Program-made: the position numbers and the translations under genes | Notes under the pieces: generated by a model | Database searches by the model: none | The model's input: only the letters and a program-made list of their open reading frames with translations | What the model was told of the DNA's origin: nothing | Shown: positions 9,366 to 16,480 of the stretch, one piece after another | Layout of the letters: each line of letters begins with the position of its first letter | Numbering within the stretch: the first letter of the stretch is position 1 | Assembly (NCBI GenBank): GCA_003141495.1 | Contig: PLMC01000031.1 | Span: 19,468 to 69,039, forward strand | Length of the DNA: 49,572 bases | Direction: 5' to 3' | From: Bacteroidales bacterium | GTDB taxonomy: Bacteria > Bacteroidota > Bacteroidia > Bacteroidales > VadinHA17

Positions 9366-9780
9366 ATATACATGCTTTGTATCCATAACCATTGTTTGTA
9401 AGGTAATTGGTTAAAGTAGTCCATTCGGCATCTGTCGGTACATGCCAGCCTGTAGGACATACATTACGACTGTCAGTTGCTGCATACCAAGTATATAGTC
9501 TGCCATATTTCGCTACATTACTTTCCTCACCACCATAAGACCATCGGTACTTGGGTGTTTTCTCCGTTGTTATGTCCAATGTTGCAGGAGTTGTTGTTCC
9601 AATTGAATCGCCATTACTATACTTTGTTGTTTTTAGGTTTTCAGCCATCCAAACCTGTGTACCAATGGTTACAGTTTTGTAGATATCCCCGTCAATATCT
9701 TTCACGGTCTGTGCTTGAAGTTCAGTTAGCCCAATGCAAAACAACGTTATTGCGAATAGTATTACAATTTTGTACTGCAT
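9358..9780 (-). CDS. FISUMP-domain secreted protein, C-terminally truncated
   Basis: 140 residues with a signal peptide (MQYKIVILFAITLFCIGL ... LQA), then the start of a Fibrobacter succinogenes major paralogous (FISUMP) domain: VKDIDGDIYKTVTIGTQVWM, AENLKTTKYSNGD, YGRLYTWYAA and CPTGWHVPTDAEW. The family normally continues for another 60-80 residues with a conserved W/G-rich end. Here it stops after YGYKACIFN, so the 3' end has been lost, probably by recombination at about 9365 next to the convergent gene. The truncated protein probably cannot fold normally. The family is secreted and its function unclear. Confidence 0.7.
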   Translation of the reverse strand: MQYKIVILFAITLFCIGLTELQAQTVKDIDGDIYKTVTIGTQVWMAENLKTTKYSNGDSIGTTTPATLDITTEKTPKYRWSYGGEESNVAKYGRLYTWYAATDSRNVCPTGWHVPTDAEWTTLTNYLTNNGYGYKACIFN

Positions 9781-10183
9781 TTTTAATCTCTATTTCTAAT
9801 CATTATCTTTTATTTTTTCATTCACTGGTTTAAAAATATTAAATTAAAACATAATCAGCAGTATTAGAATCGGTTCATATCAAGATCAGACTTTACATTT
9901 AGGTGCAACTAATTACATTCAGGAATTAAAAACTGCAATATGGCATTTTGCTGGGTTTGGCTGATCTAACACTTAAAGGCTGACATCTTGGGAACATTTG
10001 AATATATTTATAACTTTGATGTCTGATTTATCATTGACTTTGATAAATCTGAATCTATTGTTTTTACTGGTGATCAGAAGAAATTAATTTTACAGGGCGT
10101 GAAGAAGTTCGCAAAGGCATTACGTAATGATGAGTTATTAGATAAAAGTGATTATAAATAACATACATAAAAATTAAATTATT
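9781..10183. other. Intergenic region with a short coding remnant
   Basis: Most of it shows nothing. From about 10027 to 10161 a plus-strand frame without start codon reads GDQKKLILQGVKKFAKALRN and ends NDELLDKSDYK, looking like the C-terminal end of a lost gene; I cannot name it. The rest is AT-rich and probably carries the tatA promoter. Confidence 0.4.
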
Positions 10184-10396
10184 ATGGATTTTTCAAGTCC
10201 AATGCACCTCATATTAATACTCCTTGTAGTAGTGTTATTATTTGGCGGAAGAAAGATACCCGAATTGATGAAAGGTATAGGTCAAGGAATGAAAGAGTTT
10301 AAGAAAGCCTCACAATATGACCCTGAGGATGAGAAAAAGAAAGAGCCTGAGGTAAAAGACAAAGACACTGATATTAAGGTCTCAGAGAAAAAATGA
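10184..10396 (+). CDS. tatA: Twin-arginine translocase subunit TatA/TatE family
   Basis: 70 residues with the standard layout. A short N-terminus leads into one membrane helix ([15 protein letters not shown], about 8-22), then the hinge [20 protein letters not shown] with its amphipathic helix, then a long acidic and lysine-rich tail. TatA oligomers form the pore through which folded proteins are exported. The FGG-x-K-(I/L)-PEL signature and length fit well. It stands alone without tatC, amid debris, so it may be an extra copy; a housekeeping copy would be expected elsewhere in the genome. Confidence 0.9.
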   Translation: MDFSSPMHLILILLVVVLLFGGRKIPELMKGIGQGMKEFKKASQYDPEDEKKKEPEVKDKDTDIKVSEKK

Positions 10397-10665
10397 TATA
10401 ATGGCTTCTGACTAAACATAGCCAACACCATACACCACTCCTCGAATGCAAGACCTCTGGTTAAACATAATATTTGATAAACCGTGGTCTAAGAATGGGT
10501 AGTAGTTAACTCTTCTGAGTTAGTTAAAGAATCTTCCTTCCATCTTAGTTAATCTTATAGGAATTCGAGGACATTGCTTAACAGTGAATTTATGCTTTCC
10601 ACGCAGATTTTAGGCTACACTGCTTCATGTTTGGAATTGTTCATTGCCAATTGGGTTTCATATTC
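10397..10665. other. Intergenic region without recognised genes
   Basis: No motif-bearing frame. The hsdR fragment appears to begin abruptly at its right end, so the region probably includes the deletion joint. Confidence 0.35.
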
Positions 10666-11096
10666 AATACTACAGGTTGCAGAAGATGGGTGAAAAATCT
10701 TTTGTGCTGGAAGATGAAGCTGAAGGATATTTGTCAGGCATAAAAGATGCAGGTGCAGGTAAAGCAGAAGAAGAAAAAGTGCATTTATCAGAGATCATTG
10801 AAGTGCTTAATGAACGATTTGGAACTGAATTCAAAGAAGCAGACCGTTTGTTCTTCCATCAGATCGAAGAAGAAATGGCTGCCAACACAAAACTGGTAGA
10901 ACAGGCACACAGCAATACAATAGAAAATTTCAAATATGGATTTGAAGATGCATTTCTTGCCAGTTTGATCAGCAGAATGGATCAGAATCAGGAAATATTC
11001 ACAAAGATCATGGATGATGATGAATTTTCAAAGGTGGTGAAAAAGTTATTATTGGAGAAGGTATACACACGTCTTAGGGAGACCATACAGTTTTAG
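10644..11096 (+). pseudogene. hsdR: 3' fragment of type I restriction subunit HsdR
   Basis: The 150-codon frame matches the C-terminal helical domain of type I restriction endonuclease HsdR: YYRLQKMGEKSFVLED near its start, LSEIIEVLNERFGTEF, FFHQIEEEMAANTKLVEQA, then NTIENFKYGFEDAF and VYTRLRETI. A full HsdR has roughly 1000 residues, with nuclease and SF2 motor domains ahead of this part; none of that is present and there is no good start (a TTG at 10644). Homology seems to begin near 10666. Without the nuclease and motor it cannot restrict DNA. No hsdS or hsdM is nearby, so a whole system was probably lost by deletion. Confidence 0.75.
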
Positions 11097-11173
11097 TTAA
11101 ATCAAAGAAGGACACTCAGTCTTTATTGCAGGTCGCATTGAAAGAGGCATTAGAACCAAAAACCCGAAAAAAA

Positions 11174-11467
11174 ATGTACATAACCAACATAAGACACCTC
11201 CTCGATGCTTCAGCAAAAATGCAAAAAGAGATGCCAGATGAAGCCAGAGGACTTATTGGTTTCTTAACACAGGTTATAGATACAACCACAAAAAATCTTC
11301 CAGACTCATTAACAACAACTGATGTCAAGTGCTTTAAAAATGGTTGCTCTGGAATGATAAAATCTGCATTTAGACCTGACACTCAAGAAATACATTGGTA
11401 TTGCCCAGATTGCGAAGTCGATGGTCTAATAAGTGGCTGGCAGGGTACGAATTGGGATAACAGATAA
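11174..11467 (+). CDS. Zinc-ribbon protein, copy 1 of a tandem family
   Basis: 97 residues. The C-terminal half is a zinc ribbon: CFKNGCSGMI ... YCPDCEVDGLISGW ... WD. I chose the ATG at 11174 (MYITNIRHLL) because the paralogue at 11869 starts MYIS at the same place and is also exactly 97 residues; a further ATG at 11126 would add 16 unmatched residues. The W-x-C-P-x-C ... G-x-ISGW ... WD ending is a recurring bacterial small-protein motif, often annotated only as hypothetical. The role is unknown. It heads a cluster of three copies interspersed with an acyl carrier protein. Confidence 0.65.
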   Translation: MYITNIRHLLDASAKMQKEMPDEARGLIGFLTQVIDTTTKNLPDSLTTTDVKCFKNGCSGMIKSAFRPDTQEIHWYCPDCEVDGLISGWQGTNWDNR

Positions 11468-11527
11468 AACAAAAGATTCGAATTTAAATTGTTAAATATC
11501 TGACAAAGAAATATTTAAAATTACAAT

Positions 11528-11782
11528 ATGGGAAGAGATAAAGTAAAAGCACTTGTAATTGAAAAAATTGGTGAAGTTAACAGTTCTTTTTTTGAAGGTG
11601 AACTGGAAAAAATAAACGAGGAAAACTTTTTTTATGATTTACATCTCGATAGTTTTGATGCTGTAGAACTAATTATAAAAATTGAAAAAAAGTTTAAGAT
11701 AGAAATCCCTGATGAATATTTAAAAGACATAGAAAATAAAACAATAGGAGATATAGTTAATTATATACATGAAAAGATATAG
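11528..11782 (+). CDS. Acyl carrier protein
   Basis: 84 residues, the usual size of an ACP, with the helix II signature LHLDSFDAVELIIKIEKKF. The serine of D-S-F is the expected 4'-phosphopantetheine site; DSF replaces the commoner DSL. The C-terminal IPDEYLKDIENKTIGDIVNY fits helices III and IV. ACPs carry acyl or aminoacyl groups as thioesters for fatty acid, polyketide or other synthesis. Here there is no synthase or ligase beside it. It sits between two copies of a zinc-ribbon gene on the same strand, so it is an accessory ACP rather than the housekeeping acpP, and its partner is unknown. Confidence 0.8.
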   Translation: MGRDKVKALVIEKIGEVNSSFFEGELEKINEENFFYDLHLDSFDAVELIIKIEKKFKIEIPDEYLKDIENKTIGDIVNYIHEKI

Positions 11783-11868
11783 AATAATGATTCTAACAAT
11801 TTAAACATATAATTATACATATATTCAGTGCGATCAATATACCAATAATCGAACCAATAACAATTAAA

Positions 11869-12162
11869 ATGTACATATCACAAATGCCGCATTTCCTTGA
11901 TGACAAGGGAAACATTCCTACAGAAATGCCGAAGGAAGCCAGAGAATTGGCAAGTTTTTTGGCATTGGTGGTTGATGCCACAACGAAAAAAAGTCCTTTC
12001 TCATTAACCAAAACTGAAATCAGGTGCTTTAAAAAAGGTTGTCAGGGGTTGATTAAAAGCGAGGTCTTAAAAGAAAGTAATGAAATCCACTGGGTATGTT
12101 CAAAATGCCCTAATGAAGGAAGAATAAGTGACTGGAAATTGACTAAGTGGGATAACCGTTGA
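11869..12162 (+). CDS. Zinc-ribbon protein, copy 2 of a tandem family
   Basis: 97 residues, clearly a paralogue of the protein at 11174. Shared blocks include MYI at the start, P-x-EAR-x-L-x-x-FL, VDATTK, a cysteine pair CFKKGCQGLIKS, EIHWVCSKC and GRISDW ... KWDNR at the end. The four cysteines are kept, so the zinc site should be intact. The N-terminal ~55 residues are helical and less conserved. The function is unknown. The two copies differ enough to be old duplicates. Confidence 0.65.
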   Translation: MYISQMPHFLDDKGNIPTEMPKEARELASFLALVVDATTKKSPFSLTKTEIRCFKKGCQGLIKSEVLKESNEIHWVCSKCPNEGRISDWKLTKWDNR

Positions 12163-12235
12163 GGTAATAAATCCTGATTATTTTTACCTTTCTTGTAACC
12201 ACCTATGAAAATAAAAACAATACTACTTACCCTTT

Positions 12236-12391
12236 ATGATAACAACCATAGTTATAATACTTTTAATGCTTTTTGTTGCTATCCGCTTCTCAAAGAAATA
12301 CAGGAGAATACGACACCAACAATGGCATGTAAGAAATTGGTTAAAAACAATAAAAACCAAATTACTAAACAATAAAAACAAAAAACCTTGA
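12236..12391 (+). CDS. Small single-pass membrane protein (51 aa)
   Basis: A short frame between the second and third zinc-ribbon copies encodes MITTIVIILLMLFVAIRF, a membrane helix, followed by a strongly basic tail (KKYRRIRHQQWHVRN ... NNKNKKP). Positive charges after the helix suggest the tail is cytoplasmic. I see no clear ribosome-binding site, so this is a candidate only. It is too short for family assignment. Confidence 0.35.
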   Translation: MITTIVIILLMLFVAIRFSKKYRRIRHQQWHVRNWLKTIKTKLLNNKNKKP

Positions 12392-12420
12392 TTTTCGCCA
12401 TGATTCCCTATTGTTTACCA

Positions 12421-12560
12421 AAATCAGGTCTTTCAAAAGGGATGACATGGTTTAATTAAGACTGCTTTAATGTCAAAGAATGAAGAAATTCATTGGTTAT
12501 GTCCAGAATGTGAAAATGAGGGTGTAATTAGTGAATGGCAGAAAACTAAGTGGATAACAG
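12421..12560 (+). pseudogene. Degenerate third copy of the zinc-ribbon gene
   Basis: From about 12455 the frame reads GLIKTALMSKNEEIHWLCPE and then NEGVISEWQKTKW, matching the C-terminal half of the copies at 11174 and 11869. Just upstream, GGTCTTTCAAAAGGGATGAC can be aligned with the first cysteine pair only by adding a base, and the second cysteine codon has become TGA. At the end the expected WDN is lost through a missing G. The N-terminal half is absent. An open frame from 12470 runs on into the antisense of a tRNA fragment and is not a real gene. Confidence 0.6.
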
Positions 12561-12659
12561 GGGAGATATTCAATATTAAAATTCTTTACCACATTCTTTA
12601 CCACAAAGAAAAAGACCGTTGTAATATATTGATTTACAACGGTCTTATGTTTTTAAATG

Positions 12660-12709
12660 TCGGGGTGGCAGGATTCGAACCTGCGACCCTCTGGTCCTAA
12701 ACCAGATGC
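12660..12709 (-). pseudogene. 3' half of a tRNA (Pro-like), integration scar
   Basis: The minus strand reads GCATCTGGTTTAGGACCAGA, then GGGTCGCAGGTTCGAATCCT and GCCACCCCGA: a full anticodon arm, variable loop, T arm with TTCGAAT and the 3' acceptor strand. The D arm and 5' acceptor strand are missing; unrelated AT-rich sequence replaces them. The body resembles bacterial tRNA-Pro(TGG), but the anticodon position reads TAG, so it has mutated since it lost function. A 3' tRNA half is the typical product of integration into a tRNA gene. Confidence 0.75.
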
Positions 12710-13021
12710 TTTATAATGATCTACAAGCTAATAAAAACGTCCCCTTATTTGCCATTCTAAAACAGGGGAGGTTTTCCGTTGATAAATGTTATTTTTATGA
12801 CACTATATTATTGGGGGGAGTCTAATTTAAGAATGAAGTAGTTCGAATCCTCCCTATACTACAAAGCTGAATCTCAGCAACCTGTAAGCTAATAACTTAC
12901 AGGTTTTTTAATTGCCAAATTGGAAACATATTGGAAACATTGAGGATAAAAACAAAATCCGAATAAAGAATTACTCGGATTTTTAATTGTTTCTAAATGA
13001 AGTACAAAATTATTTATTCTA
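12710..13021. other. Junction region with a second tRNA-like end and the right repeat copy
   Basis: No protein gene. About 12828-12865 reads AGTAGTTCGAATCCTCCCTA and ends ACTACA, like a T loop and 3' acceptor whose T stem no longer pairs. A small hairpin (GCTGAATCTCAGC) and the right copy of the ~66 bp module follow at once. Confidence 0.5.
12874..12939 (+). repeat. Right copy of the ~66 bp integration/terminator module
   Basis: AACCTGTAAGC ... CTTACAGGTT forms a hairpin followed by TTTTTT, a good terminator for a plus-strand tRNA. Then comes AATTGCCAAATTGGAAACAT and a second TTGGAAACAT, a 10-11 bp direct repeat. The whole block matches the minus strand of 1946-2016 at roughly 85 percent of positions. 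The two copies face each other over 10.9 kb. Confidence 0.65.
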
Positions 13022-14017
13022 TCAAATTGGAATTAGATCAAAGCTATATTCATAACTAATCTTCCCAGTTTTTCCCTTATTTTCAATCCAACCAAGTTCT
13101 TTGTGGCTATGTTCACTTATTTCGCAAGGTTTTAATTTCCCATAAGTGCCTTTTATTAACTCTAAAATATCTACTTCTTCAGGAGTTAATTGATTTAATA
13201 TTCTCTCATGTTCTTCAGTAGGATGAAAAATTTCTCCTTCATGTCCATTCTTAAGGTTCTTATACTCTTTAATTACATATCCCCTTTTTTCAGTAAGGTC
13301 AAATAATGTCTCATACCAATTTGGAGCTGGTCCATGTGGGAGTGCATTATACTGAAGACCAGTCAAAGAATAACCAAAGGTTTTAAAGCTATGAAAGTCC
13401 GTATAGAATAAGAGTTTATTTAGCTGAATTTTCCACGGGGAAAGTTCCCTTGAATAATATCTAATAATGGCAAATGCTTTATTGAGATTTAAGTTACTAT
13501 AACCATTAAAAATTGAAGGTTCACCAGAATAAAACAAGTCTATTGGAGTTAGATTTTCGGCCTTTTTTTCAGCAACAATCGCCTCTATTTTTCGAAAAAT
13601 CTTAGATTTCTCTTTGGGTGTGAGATTTCCGGCTTTCTGTACCAATTTTATAAACTCATCTTCATCGTCAGCAATTTGAATTAGCTTACCATTAGCGTCA
13701 CTAGGTACTTCTCCCGTTTCATAACTCCGGTATGTATTAGTGCCAAAACCAAGCACTTCGGACATTTTTCGTGCAGATAAGTCATATTTCATCCTTGTCC
13801 GTTTTATATCACTAACAAACGGTAAATTATGAGCTTCCCTGTACCTATTCTGTACCTGAACTATATTATAGTTAGCTAGTTCCTCATTTTCAAACTTTTT
13901 ACCACTATCCTCGCAGACGTAATAATGATAAATTATTTTAAATTCCTCTTTTCGGAAAATAAGTTTCCTATGCTCTTTTTGGAGCTTCATCTCTTTGCCT
14001 GTAATAGGACTTTTCAT
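13022..14017 (-). CDS. Antitoxin with MqsA-like zinc finger, HTH and Panacea (DUF4065) domain
   Basis: 331 residues in three parts. Residues 1-60 hold a zinc-finger-like part with reduced cysteines (only one clear Cys in YYVCEDSGKKF). About 70-105 is an Xre/MqsA-type helix-turn-helix (RTRMKYDLSARKMSEVLGFG and TYRSYETGEVPS). About 180-331 is a SocA/Panacea domain (NLNKAFAIIRYYSREL, QLNKLLFYTDFHSFKTFG, LTGLQYNALPHGPAPNWYE). The Panacea domain is the neutralising module of many toxin-antitoxin pairs, and the HTH usually represses the operon. It lies 11 bp after the toxin-like gene on the same strand. The toxin-first order fits MqsRA-like systems. Confidence 0.8.
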   Translation of the reverse strand: MKSPITGKEMKLQKEHRKLIFRKEEFKIIYHYYVCEDSGKKFENEELANYNIVQVQNRYREAHNLPFVSDIKRTRMKYDLSARKMSEVLGFGTNTYRSYETGEVPSDANGKLIQIADDEDEFIKLVQKAGNLTPKEKSKIFRKIEAIVAEKKAENLTPIDLFYSGEPSIFNGYSNLNLNKAFAIIRYYSRELSPWKIQLNKLLFYTDFHSFKTFGYSLTGLQYNALPHGPAPNWYETLFDLTEKRGYVIKEYKNLKNGHEGEIFHPTEEHERILNQLTPEEVDILELIKGTYGKLKPCEISEHSHKELGWIENKGKTGKISYEYSFDLIPI

Positions 14018-14028
14018 GATTTCAAAAA

Positions 14029-14376
14029 TTACTTAAAAGGAAATTGCATTTTATGCTCAGCAATGTGAAAAGAAATACAAATAACATCGAGTTTTGGCCT
14101 CCCAAGTGTTATTTTAATATATACAAGTTTTCTTTTGATATCTAACCCAAATACCCACATCTCACCACCTCCATAATAACTTTCTTTCAAAGGACCTTCG
14201 CTATAATCCTTATATGTCAAGGATTGAATATATTTCTTTCTTTGTATTGAGGTTATTTCAAGATCAAGGAGTGTCTGAGCATTTTTACCCTCATGATCTT
14301 CATATATAATCCCGTAAACAGCTACTTTTAATTTAAGTTCGTTTAAAAATCTCCTTACATCTTCTTCTGTTGCCAT
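14029..14376 (-). CDS. MqsR-like toxin (RelE/MqsR superfamily)
   Basis: 115 residues, similar in size and pattern to MqsR, an mRNA interferase. The order VRRFLNELKLKVAV, SIQRKKYIQSLTYKDYSEGP, MWVFGLDIKRKLVYIKI and ICISFHIAE parallels MqsR's helix, the L-x-x-x-DFYKSMT region, the QVYLKI strand and the final VSF strand. The catalytic set of MqsR (Lys/Gln/Tyr near the YLKI strand) cannot be confirmed by eye. It is the first gene of a two-gene operon with the Panacea antitoxin; the AT-rich stretch at 14380-14480 probably holds the autoregulated promoter. Such pairs stabilise mobile elements or block phage growth. Confidence 0.7.
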   Translation of the reverse strand: MATEEDVRRFLNELKLKVAVYGIIYEDHEGKNAQTLLDLEITSIQRKKYIQSLTYKDYSEGPLKESYYGGGEMWVFGLDIKRKLVYIKITLGRPKLDVICISFHIAEHKMQFPFK

Positions 14377-14578
14377 TAATAATGTAACGATATCATGATA
14401 AATTTATCAATAATCGTGCAAATATACAACTATATTATTACTTATTTTTAAATTATAACCTTTTTTTAACAATCAAATCCTTCTTTAAAACCTCATATTA
14501 TAATAAATGAATATATGATCATGCCAAAAAAAAGACCCGGAACTTATATTACGTCCCTCATCTAAAAACAAATGTAAA

Positions 14579-15520
14579 CTAAGGACTTACATAGCAACAA
14601 TCTTTTTCCAAGTAAGCTTTTAAAATATCTTTAACAAATCCTTGCATTTGAATAGTTCTAATATCAAGATCTTTTGTTTTAGTTATTCCATAATGAACAA
14701 ACCTGGACCTCAGATTATATGCTTTATTAAAAAAAGTAACCGGCAAAAATCCATTATACAATTTTTCATCGTCAAGTAAATGCCTTACTAGGTATTTTCC
14801 ACTTCTGCTAATAGATATTTCCTTAAGTTGAGTTAATGACCCTATTACAGATTCCCTTTCTTCATTTTCTATACTTAACCTCTTTACTCTTTTGATGTAT
14901 GTATCCAAAGATCTCTGCAATCTTTTTGATACTTTCGGTTGCACGATTAAGGTCTCAATTGAGGACATCAAAAGGATAAACCTTGCCGATTGATTTTTGC
15001 CAGAAATATAGAATGATGAATTATATATTTCCAGCGCCCTAATAAGTGCATCTGATTTCTTGTATTTTAGCCTAACATATTTATTTAAGAGTCCTTCAAA
15101 ATATTTTATGTTTGAAGCTAAAGATACTTTTACATCAAAGATACTTGCAATAAGTGTTCCGGATGAAATCAATTTAACTCCGAAGAAGTCATGTACTACG
15201 GTACTGCCGCTTCCCTTCATTTCTGTTATAGCAGATTTGGGGATAAAGGAGGTCGTTAAATCCGGAGTTAATAGTATACCAATATCAAATTCCACGCATA
15301 AAAGATATAATGCGTCATGTATATTCTGGATGGTTTCTTCGGGAATATCAAAATTAAAATCATTTGACTTAAATACATAAGTCCTATAAGGATCGTTCTC
15401 AGATATTTCTATCGAAAACGGTAAAGTTCCCTGGTTAAGCACAAGAGTAAATTTATAGTTATTCTCATTAGCAAATGAATAACCTCTTGGGATTACAAAT
15501 TTTATTCTTAGAAATTTCAT
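14579..15520 (-). CDS. HEPN-domain protein (Apea-like)
   Basis: 313 residues. The C-terminal ~150 have the pattern of Apea-like HEPN domains: SARFILLMSSIETLI early, VKRLSIENEE and LTQLKEISISRSGKY in the middle, and NLRSRFVHYG near residue 274. This last block contains R-x4-H, the HEPN RNase motif. The N-terminal half is beta-rich and may sense or bind a partner. Such proteins occur in defence islands as RNA-cutting effectors, but known ApeA is longer, so anti-phage function is inference. It stands alone, about 200 bp upstream of the toxin gene on the same strand. Confidence 0.65.
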   Translation of the reverse strand: MKFLRIKFVIPRGYSFANENNYKFTLVLNQGTLPFSIEISENDPYRTYVFKSNDFNFDIPEETIQNIHDALYLLCVEFDIGILLTPDLTTSFIPKSAITEMKGSGSTVVHDFFGVKLISSGTLIASIFDVKVSLASNIKYFEGLLNKYVRLKYKKSDALIRALEIYNSSFYISGKNQSARFILLMSSIETLIVQPKVSKRLQRSLDTYIKRVKRLSIENEERESVIGSLTQLKEISISRSGKYLVRHLLDDEKLYNGFLPVTFFNKAYNLRSRFVHYGITKTKDLDIRTIQMQGFVKDILKAYLEKDCCYVSP

Positions 15521-15612
15521 TCTAGTTTATAATGAAGTCAAAGATTTCTTTACTTGGTCTCTTTCCAATGTCCAGTTTAAATCAAAGTTATAAATTTCTT
15601 TTGAACGACTAT

Positions 15613-15650
15613 AGCAAAACCCCTGGATTTCTCCAGGGGTCCTCGCTGGG
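15613..15650 (-). terminator. Terminator hairpin, inverted copy of the one at 5674
   Basis: The stem CCCCTGGA / TCCAGGGG with loop TTTC is followed on the minus strand by TTTT. It would terminate minus-strand transcripts from the broken genes at 15733-16480. The flank CAGCGAGG and AAGCAC further out match the plus strand near 5650-5672, so hairpin and flank form a dispersed repeat of about 50 bp. Confidence 0.65.
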
Positions 15651-15732
15651 TCGGTCTCGTGCTTCCCGCCCCGAATCTGATATAAGCAATTCAAATATAA
15701 AAAGCTCCGGGGCCAAGGTCAAATATTTCTCA

Positions 15733-15911
15733 TTATTTATCGTCAACTTTCCCTCCTAACTGCTTAAAATATTTTTCAAGAAGTTTATTTGTCTCTTTCT
15801 GAAGTTCAATCGTTCATTTATTTTTAAATACCATAATGCAATATTTCTCATAATGAGGAATAAAATAACAGTAACACAGATTACTACAAAAACAATCATT
15901 ATTGTATTCAT
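15733..15911 (-). pseudogene. Small membrane protein gene with a one-base deletion
   Basis: The ATG at 15911 starts MNTIMIVFVVICVTVILFLI, a membrane helix, then MRNIALWYLKINER. After NER the sequence changes frame: the next frame reads ELQKETNKLLEKYFKQLGGK and then VDDK to a TAA at 15733. One missing A, giving CGATTGAA instead of CGAATTGAA, explains the break and would restore KINERIELQKETN. The restored protein of about 59 residues (one helix plus a coiled-coil tail) is a known companion type of PH/SHOCT genes in Bacteroidota, and such a gene does follow here in broken form. Confidence 0.6.
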
Positions 15912-16108
15912 AATCTTTGATTTTATTAGTTGCTTAACATTTGGCCAAAATTTTATTTCAGGGTCTTACCCTCGTATAATTTTCGGAAGGATTTCCGATG
16001 TTCTGAATATTTAAACTCAAATTATTCAAATATTTATTTCAATACTAATACAATGACAAATAGAATTAATTATATACAATGCTGGTAGCTTGTATTCGTT
16101 GACTGTAA

Positions 16109-16480
16109 CTATGAGTTTAATATTTTAGTTTTTCTATTATTATATTCCTCGTCAGTTAAAATACCCTTCAGTTTTAATTCATATAATTTCTCAAGTTCTG
16201 AAGCTACATCAGTTTTATTATTTTGTTGTCCTACTACAATAGCATTTGCTAATTCATTTGCTTGTTTTTTTATTTGATGTTGTTTATACTCTTCTTGCAT
16301 ATGAGTTATTGTATCTTTAAGTTCTTTGGGATTCTCTACTGCAAAATAAGTTGTTGACCCTATTTCGGCTGCTGTTTGAATTTGTACATTACCTTAACCA
16401 AATATTTTACCCCCAAATGACTGTAAATAAGACACATTATTTATTTTATCAAGTGGGCTTTCTTTATTACTGCGAATGGA
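16109..16480 (-). pseudogene. PH-domain/SHOCT protein, 5'-truncated with an internal stop
   Basis: The final 63 codons (start ATG at 16300) encode a SHOCT domain: ASELEKLYELKLKGILTDEE followed by YNNRKTKI. The same frame continues upstream past that ATG as NVQIQTAAEIGSTTYFAVEN, and beyond a TAA at 16394-16396 as PLDKINNVSYLQSFGGKIFG. This is the bacterial PH (bPH2) pattern, in which a Tyr is expected where the TAA stands (KIFG-Y-GNVQI). The 5' end of the gene is also gone. It is therefore a decayed PH+SHOCT gene, not a free 63-residue protein. Confidence 0.7.

Noticed and set aside
12470-12700. Plus-strand open frame of 76 codons
   Set aside because: Its end (VGVAGFEPATLW) is the well-known antisense translation of a tRNA T arm, and its start is the tail of a degenerate zinc-ribbon copy.
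15532-15759. Plus-strand frame of 75 codons
   Set aside because: It covers the inverted terminator repeat and the antisense of a broken membrane gene.
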